A DNA stretch of 64,000 nt from Nibribacter roseus (GTDB lineage Bacteria > Bacteroidota > Bacteroidia > Cytophagales > Hymenobacteraceae), in assembly GCF_042662225.1 (NCBI RefSeq), contig NZ_JBHSYQ010000003.1:372001-436000 (forward strand), read 5' to 3'. Under the pieces are notes generated by a model that was not told the DNA's origin, searched no databases, and worked only from the letters and a program-made list of their open reading frames with translations. The position numbers and the translations under genes were made by a program. Numbering within the stretch: the stretch's first letter is position 1; each line of letters begins with the position of its first letter. Shown piece by piece: positions 7,375 through 16,025 of this stretch.

Positions 7375-8907
7375 ATGAGCAAGAAGGTACTTTTAATGAT
7401 ATTAGATGGTTGGGGCCTCGGCACTGACCCGTCCGTATCGGCGATTGAGCACGCCAATACCCCTTTTATTGATTCACTGTTCCAGCAATATCCGCACGCG
7501 CGCCTGGAAGCTTCCGGCGAGGCCGTTGGTTTGCCTGAGGGCCAGATGGGCAATTCTGAGGTAGGCCACATGAACTTGGGTGCCGGCCGCGTGGTGTATC
7601 AAGACCTGGTGAAAGTAAATGTAGCCATCCGCGAGAAAACCTTAGGCCAAACCCCTGCCTTGCAGGAGGCGCTGCAATACGCCAAAGAAAATGGCAAGCC
7701 GGTGCATTTTATCGGGTTGGTTTCCGATGGCGGTGTACACTCGCACATTGACCACCTCAAGGCACTTTGCAGTCTTGCGCAAGAGCAGGAGCTGGAGCAA
7801 GTGTTTGTACATGCCTTTACCGATGGCCGCGACACCGACCCCAAAGGCGGCATGGCTTATTTGACCGATTTAGAAAACCATCTGGAGAACTCCACCGGAA
7901 AAATTGCCTCCATCATTGGCCGCTACTACGCTATGGACCGCGACAACCGTTGGGAACGGGTAAAGCTGGCGTATGACGTACTGGTGAATGCCCAAGGCCG
8001 CCCGTCGGCTAACTGGCGCGAAGCCCTGCAGGAGTCTTATGATGAGGGCGTGACCGATGAGTTCATCAAACCGGTTGTGTGTCTGGATGTAAATGGTGAA
8101 CCAATGGCCAAGATTCAGGAGGGCGATGTGGTGATTTGCTTCAACTTTAGAACCGACCGCGGCCGTGAAATCACGCAGGCCCTAACGCAACGCGAGTTTC
8201 CGGAGCAGGACATGAAGCCATTGAACCTGAAATACTACACTCTCACCAATTACGACGACACTTTTGTTGGCGTCACGCCAATTTTCGACAAAGACAACTT
8301 AGCCAATACGCTAGGCGAGGTACTGGAGAAAGCAGGCAAGACACAAATACGCATTGCCGAGACAGAAAAATACCCACACGTGACATTCTTCTTCTCCGGC
8401 GGACGTGAGCAACCTTTTGAAGGTGAGAAGCGCCTGTTGTGCCCATCGCCAAAGGTGGCTACGTATGACCTGCAGCCCGAAATGAGCGCTTTTGACATAC
8501 GTAACTCCATTGTGCCGGAGATAGAGCAGGAGACTGCTGATTTTATCTGCCTCAACTTCGCGAACCCAGACATGGTGGGCCACACCGGCGTGTTTGAAGC
8601 GGCCGTTAAAGCCGTGGAGACCGTTGACCAATGTGCCCAGGCTGTAGTTTCGGCCGCTTTAGAACACGGCTACGCCAGCATTGTAATCGCCGACCACGGC
8701 AACGCCGATGTCATGCGTAACCCCGATGGCACCCCAAACACCGCACACACCACTAACCTAGTACCGTTCATCTTGGCAGACAAAGACTACAAAGGTGAAT
8801 TGAAAGATGGAAAATTAGGAGACATTGCGCCAACAATTCTGTCTTTGTTAGGAGTAGAGGCTCCCGCAGAAATGACAGGGGACGCGCTGCTGATTCCGGC
8901 GGTGTAG
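7375..8907 (+). CDS. gpmI: 2,3-bisphosphoglycerate-independent phosphoglycerate mutase
   Basis: 510 residues from the ATG at 7375. An earlier in-frame ATG adds 21 residues that do not resemble the family, so it was rejected. The enzyme interconverts 3- and 2-phosphoglycerate in glycolysis using two Mn2+ and a phosphoserine. Visible signatures are LLMILDGWG at the N-terminus (first metal Asp), GQMGNSEVGHMNLGAGR with the catalytic Ser, AFTDGRDTDP, YYAMDRDNRWER, NFRTDRGREI, NFANPDMVGHTG and the C-terminal IADHGNAD metal site with HTTNLVPF. A single-gene unit ended by a 25-bp hairpin. Confidence 0.96.
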   Translation: MSKKVLLMILDGWGLGTDPSVSAIEHANTPFIDSLFQQYPHARLEASGEAVGLPEGQMGNSEVGHMNLGAGRVVYQDLVKVNVAIREKTLGQTPALQEALQYAKENGKPVHFIGLVSDGGVHSHIDHLKALCSLAQEQELEQVFVHAFTDGRDTDPKGGMAYLTDLENHLENSTGKIASIIGRYYAMDRDNRWERVKLAYDVLVNAQGRPSANWREALQESYDEGVTDEFIKPVVCLDVNGEPMAKIQEGDVVICFNFRTDRGREITQALTQREFPEQDMKPLNLKYYTLTNYDDTFVGVTPIFDKDNLANTLGEVLEKAGKTQIRIAETEKYPHVTFFFSGGREQPFEGEKRLLCPSPKVATYDLQPEMSAFDIRNSIVPEIEQETADFICLNFANPDMVGHTGVFEAAVKAVETVDQCAQAVVSAALEHGYASIVIADHGNADVMRNPDGTPNTAHTTNLVPFILADKDYKGELKDGKLGDIAPTILSLLGVEAPAEMTGDALLIPAV

Positions 8908-8936
8908 TCTTACTGTTTGATTGAACCAGAAGAAGT

Positions 8937-8990
8937 AAGCCCTCTGTTTTGGAGCTGTTTTCTGAAAAACAGCTCCAAAACAGAGGGCTT
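8937..8990. repeat. Palindromic repeat with 25-bp perfect arms, acting as gpmI terminator
   Basis: Arms 8937-8961 and 8966-8990 are perfectly complementary around a CTGA loop. The repeat core (CTGTTTTGGAGCTGTTTT) is extended by AAGCCCT on the outside, and TTATTTT follows on the plus strand, so it has the form of a strong intrinsic terminator 29 bases after gpmI. Confidence 0.88.
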
Positions 8991-9082
8991 TTATTTTACT
9001 AGTATAAGTTGAAGATACGCAAAGGCACCCTCACCCATACATCAGGGATGTGTGGACACTCCTGTGTAAACATCCCCCTTCG

Positions 9083-9098
9083 CCCCCTTCAAAGGGGG
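9083..9098. repeat. CCCCCTTCAAAGGGGG hairpin repeat
   Basis: A perfect 7-bp-arm palindrome preceded by CATCCCCCTTCG. The same arrangement appears twice more around 23.24-23.38 kb, so this is a dispersed family. Confidence 0.7.
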
Positions 9099-9326
9099 AA
9101 TCTGCTGGTAGTAAGCTACAAGGAAAATTGGCAGGCAAGATGAAGGAAAAACCTTTCCTGTATATCTAAACTTATCCTGTTTATCTAACCAAGCCTAAAC
9201 CGCTTGCTCAAAAGACCTCGCAGCGTCTTCAAGACCTGCGAGTGTCTGCACCAGTAGCAGCACTCACCACATAATCTTGATAACGTGGGAGACAAGGCGA
9301 TGCCTAGTCTCTACAGATTTCTTCTT

Positions 9327-9364
9327 GATTTTGAGCTATTTTATTAAAAGCAGCCCTAAAACAG
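9327..9364. repeat. Palindromic repeat, degenerate copy
   Basis: TTTTGAGCTATTTTATTAAA then AGCAGCCCTAAAACAG. The layout of the family is recognisable but the arms no longer pair fully. Confidence 0.5.
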
Positions 9365-9416
9365 CATTCTAAATACTTACTGTTAACTAATTATTGATGA
9401 TTGTTCACTGTATTTC

Positions 9417-10604
9417 TTATTCAACATACAACACCAAACCCTTCAAATACTCCCCCTCTGGGTGGAAGATGCTGATGGGGTGGTCGGCGGGTTGGGAGAG
9501 GTGGTGCATGACCTTGACGTTACGTCCTGCTTCAATGGCGGCGGCCATCACAGTGCTGGCGAAAAGGTATTTGTCTACCACACCGGAGCAGGAGAACGTG
9601 AAGATGATGCCGCCCGGCTTAATTTTTTGAATGGCCTCGGCGTTTAGGCGCTTGTAGCCCATGAGCGCGTTGTGCCGAACTTTCTGGCTTTTGGCAAAGG
9701 CGGGCGGGTCCAGCACAATCACATCGTACAGGTCCTCTTTGCCTTTCAGAAACTCAAAGGTGTCAACGGAGTAGGCTTCGTGGCGGTCTTGGCCGTTGTT
9801 CAGTTCGGCGTTTTGCTCGGTTAATACAATGGCTTTTTTAGAAACATCTACGGAATGTACCGCTTTGGCTCCGGCGTTGAGCGAGTAAATAGAGAAGCCG
9901 CCGGTGTAGCAGAAGGTGTTAAGAACGGTTTTACCTTTGGAATAGTGCGCCAGCAGCTGACGGTTTTCACGTTGGTCAATGAAGAAACCAGTTTTCTGCC
10001 CAGTGACCCAGTCCACCAAAAACTTATTTCCATTTTCCTGCACCACGTGCGGCACCGGAGTCTCACCAACTAAGTAACCATTCTGGCCTTGCTCCGGCCC
10101 TTTATTTGGAAGTGTTTCAGCGCTCTTATCATACACGGCAGTTAATTTACCGTTGTACACCTCCACCAGTGCCTTCGCAATCTGCTCCCGCACGCGGTAC
10201 ATGCCTACGTTGTGCGCCTGCAATACGGCGGTGTTGCCGTACACATCTACAATCAGGCCAGGCAGGCTGTCGCCTTCGGCGAAGATGAGGCGGTACACAT
10301 CGGTGGTGGGGTTATCAATAAAGCCTTGCTCTTTGCGGTAGTCGTAGGCGCGGCGCACTTTGCTTAGCCAAAAAGCATAATCAGGCTCTACGGGGGCAAA
10401 AGAGAAGATGCGCACGGCAATGGAACCTGGTTGGAAATGTCCCATGCCAAGGAACTCGCGGCGGTTGGTGAACACCTGCACAATGTCGCCTTCCTGCACT
10501 TCGCCCTCTACTTTTTTGATGGCCCCTGAGAAAACCCACGGGTGGAAGCGTTTGAGTGAATGTTCTTTGCCTGCGTGTAAAAGTATAGCTGGAAATGTTG
10601 TCAT
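9417..10604 (-). CDS. rlmI: 23S rRNA m5C1962-type methyltransferase (RlmI family)
   Basis: 395 residues from the ATG at 10604; an earlier in-frame ATG adds only six atypical residues. The N-terminal ~80 residues are a PUA RNA-binding domain (RFHPWVFSGAIKKVEGEVQEGDIVQVF). Next comes the RlmI-specific middle domain (GLIVDVYGNTAVLQAHNVGMY), then a Rossmann methyltransferase with motif I (VLNTFCYTGGFSIYSLNAGA), VHSVDVSKKAI and the motif IV DVIVLDPPAFAKS. The family methylates C5 of a 23S rRNA cytosine using SAM. The symbol is by family resemblance; the exact target base is not proven. Confidence 0.87.
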   Translation of the reverse strand: MTTFPAILLHAGKEHSLKRFHPWVFSGAIKKVEGEVQEGDIVQVFTNRREFLGMGHFQPGSIAVRIFSFAPVEPDYAFWLSKVRRAYDYRKEQGFIDNPTTDVYRLIFAEGDSLPGLIVDVYGNTAVLQAHNVGMYRVREQIAKALVEVYNGKLTAVYDKSAETLPNKGPEQGQNGYLVGETPVPHVVQENGNKFLVDWVTGQKTGFFIDQRENRQLLAHYSKGKTVLNTFCYTGGFSIYSLNAGAKAVHSVDVSKKAIVLTEQNAELNNGQDRHEAYSVDTFEFLKGKEDLYDVIVLDPPAFAKSQKVRHNALMGYKRLNAEAIQKIKPGGIIFTFSCSGVVDKYLFASTVMAAAIEAGRNVKVMHHLSQPADHPISIFHPEGEYLKGLVLYVE

Positions 10605-10777
10605 AAGCGGGAGGAACAGCACAACGCCATCCCTGTTTTAGTTTCGTTTTGCAAAATTCGGCAAAAAATCCGGCTTTGTGGTGTGTAGCTCACCGGTTCT
10701 TCGTAAACTGACCTCTTTGATTGTTAATTGTTCTCTGCCCATTAATCACTACTCATTGTTCATTAATCATTAGAGCC

Positions 10778-11761
10778 ATGTTTCCCATTGTTGACCTGCA
10801 CTGCGACCTAACCGGCTATTTGGCATGGATACCCGGAGCAACGCCTATGGATGTGCAGCGCATTGGCTGTGCTATTCCGCATTTACAGGCGGGGCAGGTA
10901 CGGCTGCAGACCATGGCTTTTTTTACGCCCACTGAGCCTGGCAGTACTGAGTTCACTCTTAAGCAAGCCCATATTTTCAGGGACACACTCTTGCAGCCAG
11001 ATTCTGTTTTTGCCCCCTTTTCTGAAAGTCAGGTCAAAAACAGAGCCTTGCCAGATGACAAAATTGCCATAGTGGCCGCTATTGAGAATGCCTCGGGGCT
11101 AGCAGAGGAAAATGAGCCCCTGGAAAAAGCCTTTGCCCGCCTGGAAGAAATTATTGCGTTGGCGGGGCCTATTTTGTACATCAGCTTCACCCATGCAGAT
11201 GAGAACCGGTTCAGTGGCGGCAATTATACACCTGGCGTTGGCTTAAAACCCGACGGAGAGGAACTACTCCGGTACCTGAGCGGGAAAAGAATTGCGTTAG
11301 ACTTGGCTCATACCTCAGACGCCGCCGCTCATGACATGCTCAACTTCATTGACCAGAACAACTTACACATACCTGTCATTGCCAGCCACTCCAACTTCAG
11401 AACCGTGTATGACAACCCCAGAAACCTGCCTAATGAGCTGGTGCAGGAGGTAGTGCGGCGGAAGGGTCTAATTGGCATGAACTTCCTGAAAAAATTCACG
11501 CACCCCGAGCAGCCAGAGGTCTTGCTGGAGCATATCAGCTACGGGCTGGAGCATGCACCTCAAGCTGTGTGCTTCGGGGCTGACTATTTTCAGGAGGCTG
11601 AGATTACTGGAGATTGGGTATCTAACTTCCATGAAGAGCACCAGAACGCAAGCAAATATCCGGAAATTCTGCAGCGCCTGTCGCAGAGGTACTCTACGGC
11701 GGAACTGGCAGATCTTAGTCACCAAAACGCGCTCCGGTTTCTAGAAAGGCTATGGGCATAG
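10778..11761 (+). CDS. Membrane dipeptidase family (peptidase M19)
   Basis: 327 residues from the ATG at 10778. The upstream in-frame extension is translated A/T-rich spacer and was rejected. M19 enzymes are di-zinc (renal) dipeptidases that cleave dipeptides including D-amino-acid ones. Metal ligands are visible: HxD in VDLHCDLTGY (His 8, Asp 10), the bridging Glu in AAIENASGL, and His residues in DLAHTSD and IASHSNFR. CFGADYF near the C-terminus also fits. No signal peptide is seen, so it may be cytoplasmic. Unusually, 14 residues around position 80 are encoded by a copy of the dispersed palindromic repeat. Confidence 0.85.
   Translation: MFPIVDLHCDLTGYLAWIPGATPMDVQRIGCAIPHLQAGQVRLQTMAFFTPTEPGSTEFTLKQAHIFRDTLLQPDSVFAPFSESQVKNRALPDDKIAIVAAIENASGLAEENEPLEKAFARLEEIIALAGPILYISFTHADENRFSGGNYTPGVGLKPDGEELLRYLSGKRIALDLAHTSDAAAHDMLNFIDQNNLHIPVIASHSNFRTVYDNPRNLPNELVQEVVRRKGLIGMNFLKKFTHPEQPEVLLEHISYGLEHAPQAVCFGADYFQEAEITGDWVSNFHEEHQNASKYPEILQRLSQRYSTAELADLSHQNALRFLERLWA
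11003..11044. repeat. Palindromic repeat inside the dipeptidase reading frame
   Basis: TCTGTTTTTG at 11003-11012 and its exact complement CAAAAACAGA at 11035-11044 enclose CCCCCTTTTCTGAAAGTC-type core sequence like that of intergenic copies. The frame stays open and encodes VFAPFSESQVKNRA. Confidence 0.75.
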
Positions 11762-11898
11762 TTCCTGACTAACTCATTATCCGCGGTCATGCATCATGAG
11801 CAACTACAATATTGGCCGCTCACACCCTGTTTTACATTTGAATTCAGTACATTTAAAAAGCTAATTCACACTGTTCCTCCGCCTGCTGGCCCACTCCC

Positions 11899-14604
11899 AT
11901 GCTTCGCAAAAACAAAGCCATTGCCTTTGCTCTATTATTTTCCTTTGCTGCTTTATTTGGCGCTTTCACTTTGAAAAGCTGGCAAGGTGTGCCTGTATTG
12001 GAAAAAATTATAGGCAAATTAAAATTCCTAGAGCAGAACTATCCGCAGGAGAAAGTATACCTGCAGACGGATAAACCCTATTATGCCGCCGGCGAAGATA
12101 TCTGGTTCAAAGCCTACTTGGTAGATGGGGCCATGCATACCCCAAGTCAACTGAGCCAGGTACTGTATGTTGAGCTGATTAATCCGCAAGACTCTATTAC
12201 CAGCAGAATAGCCATACCGGTACAAAACGGACTTGGGCACGGAGATTTTGCTTTGCCAGACACCATTTCAGACGGACTTTACCGCATCAGGGCTTATACC
12301 AGCTGGATGCAGAACTTTGACGAAAACTACTTCTTTCACCAGAATGTCAACATCTACAACCCTAGAGTAGATGATCTGGTACCTGAACTCAAATTTAATT
12401 TCAGCCGGCAGGAGAAAGGCGATTCAGTATTAGTAGATGTTCTGCTCAAGAACACGCAGGAAAAACCGTTGCCCCAGACGCCATTCTTCTACAACACGTT
12501 CCTGAACCGGAGAAACACTCCAAGACGCAAAGGAACGACAGACACTGAGGGCAAAGCTCAGCTCCGCTTTTTCCTGCCCGACGGAAAAGACCGGCAAAAC
12601 GCCCAGCTCCTGCTTTCGGTAGTGGAAGGCAAAAGGCAAACACAAAAGAGATTTGAAATACCGCTGGCATCAGACACGTTGGATGTACAGTTTTTCCCGG
12701 AGGGAGGTAACCTGGTGAGTGGCATGTGGAGCACCCTTGGGTTTAAAGCCATTGACAGCAACGGGTTGGGTGCGGACATAGAAGGCACCCTCTATGACAA
12801 CACAGGCAAAAACATTATTACTTTCAAAAGTCTGAAGTTCGGCATGGGTCGCATAAGCTTCTTCCCGGAAAAGGGGAAAACCTATGAAGCCAGAATCAAA
12901 TTGAAAGATGGAAAGGAGAGCATTTATGCCTTGCCTAAGCCTCAAAACCAGGGAGTAGTCATGTCAGTGGACTATTCTCTGCCTGATACCATAAGAATAA
13001 GAGCGTACCTGTTAGGATATGAGGCCGCCAATAAGCCGAAGGCACTAAGTGTGGTGGGGCAAAGCAGAGGGTTTCCCTTCTTCACTGGCTACAGTACCAG
13101 CGCCAAAGATTTCCTCGTCATCAAAGTGCCCAAAAAGCAAATTCCTACTGGCGTTGCGCAATTCACTATTTTCAACGAAAACGGCACACCTTTGACAGAG
13201 AGGCTAGCATTCATTAACCACCACCAGCACCTGCAGGTAAAGCTTACCCCAGACAAGTCACAATATAAGCCCCGGGAGAAAGTAACTATGCGCCTACAGG
13301 TAAAAACTCCGTCGGGGCAGCCAGTGCAGGGCAATTTCTCTATGGCGGTCACAGATGCTCAAAAAGTGGAGCACAACGGCAACAGCGGCACTATCTTATC
13401 AAATCTTCTGCTCACTTCAGATTTAAGAGGCCACATTGAAGAACCGGGCTACTATTTCTCTGCCCAAACCCCAGAAGTAGCGCTAGCCTTAGACAACCTC
13501 ATGCTTACCCAAGGCTGGCGGCGCTTTGTTTGGCAAGAGATCCTGGAAGACAAATTTCCGCCGTATACTGCGCCGCTTGAACGAAACCTGGCCATAAGTG
13601 GAACAGTGCAGAAATTAAATGGCAAGCCAGAACCCAACGCCCTCATTACCGTGCTAGGCTTAGGCAAACCTGGCTTTATGTTATTAGACACAGCCAACGC
13701 GCAGGGCAAGTTTGCCATTGGTATAGGTTACCTCACAGACAGCATGCACGTGGCCGTACAGGCCCGTAACCAAAAAGGCCGCAACACTCTGGAAGTGGTA
13801 CTTGACAAAGGACTACCCATTGCAAACGTGGCTCCAAGAGCACCCTACGCGCCGCCGCCTTTACCATTTTCAGACGCCCTCTGGAGCTACCTCCAGAACA
13901 ACAGAGACCAGCTACGGCTAGATCAATTGGCGGGCAAAAGCATTTTACTGAATTCAGTTGAGATTAGAGGTAAAAAACAGGAGGAAGAAGAGCAAGACAG
14001 GTTCCGGAGCGGCTTACACAGCACCGCCGACGCCACCATCAAAGGAGATAATTTACCTATGGGATCAGACCTCATCTCAGCCCTTGCTGGGCGCGTGGCT
14101 GGGCTGATGGTATCTGGCGGACAGGTTTCTATGCGCGGGGGCGGCACACCTTTGTTCTTGTTAGACGGCATGCCCATAGACGCAGATTTTATCAGAACCA
14201 TTTCTATGACGGAGGTGGAAAAAGTGGAGATATTGAAACCGGGCCCCTCTTCTGCCATTTACGGCGGACAAGGAGGCAATGGCGTTATAGCTGTCACTTT
14301 GAAGAGAGGCGGCGGAGGCGGAGCTACTTCCTCGCGCTACAAAGGCTTAGCCCTGTATAGTGGTATTCGTTACCACACTGCCCGTGAGTTCTACATGCCC
14401 CGTTACGACCAACCTGCCACCGTAGAGCAGCCTGACCTCCGCACCACCATTGCCTGGACACCCTACATTTACACAGATAGCACCGGCACCGCTGAAGTTA
14501 CCTTCTTTGCCGCTGACGCCCCCACCACCTACAGAGCAATTGCAGAAGGGCTTAGCCCGGGCGGGCAGATAGGCCATGGCATCACCACCCTGGTAGTACG
14601 GTAA
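11899..14604 (+). CDS. MG2-domain protein with C-terminal TonB receptor plug domain
   Basis: 901 residues with an N-terminal signal segment (AIAFALLFSFAALFGAFTL). Residues ~45-150 form a macroglobulin-like MG2 domain (EKVYLQTDKPYYAAGEDIWF, then DGLYRIRAYTSWMQN). Several Ig-like beta domains follow, including one starting VKLTPDKSQYKPREKVTMRL. Near residues 700-800 is a TonB-receptor plug (SDLISALAGRVAGLMV, LFLLDGMPIDADFI, VEKVEILKPGPSSAIYGGQG). No outer-membrane barrel follows; the protein ends with another beta domain (TAEVTFFAADAPTTYRAIAEG). Such plug-bearing, barrel-less proteins are common in Bacteroidota and probably sit in the periplasm or at the outer membrane. The function is not established. 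Confidence 0.8.
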   Translation: MLRKNKAIAFALLFSFAALFGAFTLKSWQGVPVLEKIIGKLKFLEQNYPQEKVYLQTDKPYYAAGEDIWFKAYLVDGAMHTPSQLSQVLYVELINPQDSITSRIAIPVQNGLGHGDFALPDTISDGLYRIRAYTSWMQNFDENYFFHQNVNIYNPRVDDLVPELKFNFSRQEKGDSVLVDVLLKNTQEKPLPQTPFFYNTFLNRRNTPRRKGTTDTEGKAQLRFFLPDGKDRQNAQLLLSVVEGKRQTQKRFEIPLASDTLDVQFFPEGGNLVSGMWSTLGFKAIDSNGLGADIEGTLYDNTGKNIITFKSLKFGMGRISFFPEKGKTYEARIKLKDGKESIYALPKPQNQGVVMSVDYSLPDTIRIRAYLLGYEAANKPKALSVVGQSRGFPFFTGYSTSAKDFLVIKVPKKQIPTGVAQFTIFNENGTPLTERLAFINHHQHLQVKLTPDKSQYKPREKVTMRLQVKTPSGQPVQGNFSMAVTDAQKVEHNGNSGTILSNLLLTSDLRGHIEEPGYYFSAQTPEVALALDNLMLTQGWRRFVWQEILEDKFPPYTAPLERNLAISGTVQKLNGKPEPNALITVLGLGKPGFMLLDTANAQGKFAIGIGYLTDSMHVAVQARNQKGRNTLEVVLDKGLPIANVAPRAPYAPPPLPFSDALWSYLQNNRDQLRLDQLAGKSILLNSVEIRGKKQEEEEQDRFRSGLHSTADATIKGDNLPMGSDLISALAGRVAGLMVSGGQVSMRGGGTPLFLLDGMPIDADFIRTISMTEVEKVEILKPGPSSAIYGGQGGNGVIAVTLKRGGGGGATSSRYKGLALYSGIRYHTAREFYMPRYDQPATVEQPDLRTTIAWTPYIYTDSTGTAEVTFFAADAPTTYRAIAEGLSPGGQIGHGITTLVVR

Positions 14605-14656
14605 CAAACTGGCAAATCCCTGTTATAAAGGCAAATGCCGCAGAACGAACTTCTAT

Positions 14657-14694
14657 TGTTTTCCGGCTGTTTTCCTAAAAATAAGCCAAAAACA
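14657..14694. repeat. Palindromic repeat, between the MG2/plug gene and prfA
   Basis: TGTTTTCCGGCTGTTTT pairs imperfectly with AAAATAAGCCAAAAACA around CCTA. It lies 52 bases after the MG2/plug stop codon. Confidence 0.7.
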
Positions 14695-14721
14695 CTCAAC
14701 CGCAAATGAGCCGATTTTTCA

Positions 14722-14729
14722 TATCTTTG
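14722..14729 (+). promoter_or_regulatory. -7 box for prfA
   Basis: TATCTTTG, an exact TAnnTTTG match, 25 bases before the prfA ATG. No TTG is seen at 19-23 bases upstream. Confidence 0.55.
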
Positions 14730-14754
14730 CGGCCTGAATTAAGTAACGCAGAAG

Positions 14755-15828
14755 ATGTTAGATAAACTGGAAGCAATCAAGCAGCGGTTTGAAGAGGTAA
14801 ATGAGCAACTCATCCAGCCAGATGTAGCCAGCGACCTGAAAAGATATAAGTCTTTAAATAAAGAATTTAAAGACCTTGAAAAAATTGTAGCGGAATATGA
14901 GCGCTACAAATTATTGCTCAGCAATATTGAGCATACCAAAGAAGTCATTGCCACCGAAAAAGACGAGGACTTCCGCGAGATGGCTAAAGAAGAGCTAGAC
15001 GAACTTCTGCCACAACGCGAGGAAATGGAGGAGCGCATAAAGGAAATGCTCATTCCTAAAGATCCGGACGACAGCAAAGACATCATCATGGAGATTAGAG
15101 CGGGTGCCGGTGGTGATGAAGCGTCTCTGTTTGCCGGTGACCTGTACCGCATGTACAGCCGCTTTGCTGAAAAGCAGGGCTGGAAAATGGAGGTAATCGA
15201 CGTAATGGAAGGTACCGCCGGTGGTTACAAAGAGGTGATTGTTGGCATCAAAGGCGAAGACGTGTACGGCAAGCTTAAGTTTGAGTCTGGCGTGCACCGT
15301 GTGCAGCGCGTTCCGGCTACCGAAACTCAGGGACGTATCCATACCTCGGTAGCTTCTGTGGTAGTGCTTCCAGAAGTAGAAGAACTTGATGTGGAAATCA
15401 ACATGAACGATATCCGGAAGGACCTGTTCATGTCATCAGGACCTGGTGGACAGTCAGTGAACACCACTTATTCTGCCGTTCGCTTAACACACATTCCTAC
15501 GGGTATTGTGGCGCAGTGCCAGGACCAGAAATCACAGCTGAAGAACTTTGACAAGGCCTTAGCTGTACTTCGTTCCCGCTTGTATGAAATTGAACTGGCT
15601 AAGAAAAACGAAGCAGAAGGCGCCCAGCGGAAAAGCATGGTGGGCAGCGGTGACCGTTCCGATAAAATCAGGACATACAACTACCCGCAAGGCCGCGTGA
15701 CAGACCATCGTATTGGTCTTACTGTGTACAACCTGCCTACCGTGGTAGACGGCAATATTGACGAGTTTGTTGAGCAGCTTAGAATTGCGGAAAACGCAGA
15801 GCGCTTAAAAGAAGGGGCTCAGTCTTAA
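14755..15828 (+). CDS. prfA: Peptide chain release factor 1
   Basis: 357 residues, the standard RF1 length. RF1 reads UAA and UAG in the ribosomal A site and triggers peptide release. The codon-recognition segment HRVQRVPATETQGRIHTS (PAT at 187-189) is the RF1-type PxT motif. The catalytic GGQ loop is at 231-233 in SSGPGGQSVNTTYSAVRLTH, whose Gln is usually methylated by PrmC. The N-terminal ~100 residues are the helical PCRF domain. QKSQLKNFDKALAVLRSRLYE and DRIRTYN-like SDKIRTYNYPQGRVTDHR also fit. Single gene with its own -7 box and terminator. Confidence 0.97.
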   Translation: MLDKLEAIKQRFEEVNEQLIQPDVASDLKRYKSLNKEFKDLEKIVAEYERYKLLLSNIEHTKEVIATEKDEDFREMAKEELDELLPQREEMEERIKEMLIPKDPDDSKDIIMEIRAGAGGDEASLFAGDLYRMYSRFAEKQGWKMEVIDVMEGTAGGYKEVIVGIKGEDVYGKLKFESGVHRVQRVPATETQGRIHTSVASVVVLPEVEELDVEINMNDIRKDLFMSSGPGGQSVNTTYSAVRLTHIPTGIVAQCQDQKSQLKNFDKALAVLRSRLYEIELAKKNEAEGAQRKSMVGSGDRSDKIRTYNYPQGRVTDHRIGLTVYNLPTVVDGNIDEFVEQLRIAENAERLKEGAQS

Positions 15829-15843
15829 TCAATTAATGCATTA

Positions 15844-15873
15844 AAAGCGCAGCCTTACCGCTGCGCTTTTTTT
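15844..15873 (+). terminator. Intrinsic terminator of prfA
   Basis: AAAGCGCAGC pairs perfectly with GCTGCGCTTT around a CTTACC loop, followed by a T tract. It begins 15 bases after the prfA stop. Confidence 0.92.
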
Positions 15874-15879
15874 ATGGCC

Positions 15880-15921
15880 TCTGTTTTTGGCCTACTTTTC
15901 AGAAGACAGCCTTAAAACAGA
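15880..15921. repeat. Palindromic repeat after the prfA terminator
   Basis: TCTGTTTTTGGCCTACTTTT and the complementary-like GACAGCCTTAAAACAGA. It directly follows a normal terminator, so at this site it is not needed for termination. Confidence 0.75.
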
Positions 15922-16025
15922 TTATTCCGGATAGACAGAAAAGGTTATTTTCACGTTCTTATCCTTTGAGATAATAAAAAACAAGAGATTCCCTACCTCT
16001 CCTTATTATACTTTATTTGCGGCGC

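Larger units (their letters stand above)
8991..9416. other. Gene-free spacer between gpmI and rlmI
   Basis: Contains a CCCCCTT/AAGGGGG hairpin (9083-9098), a degenerate palindromic repeat (9327-9364) and A/T-rich TTAACTAATTATTGATGATT sequence near the end. No supported reading frame was seen. Confidence 0.6.
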
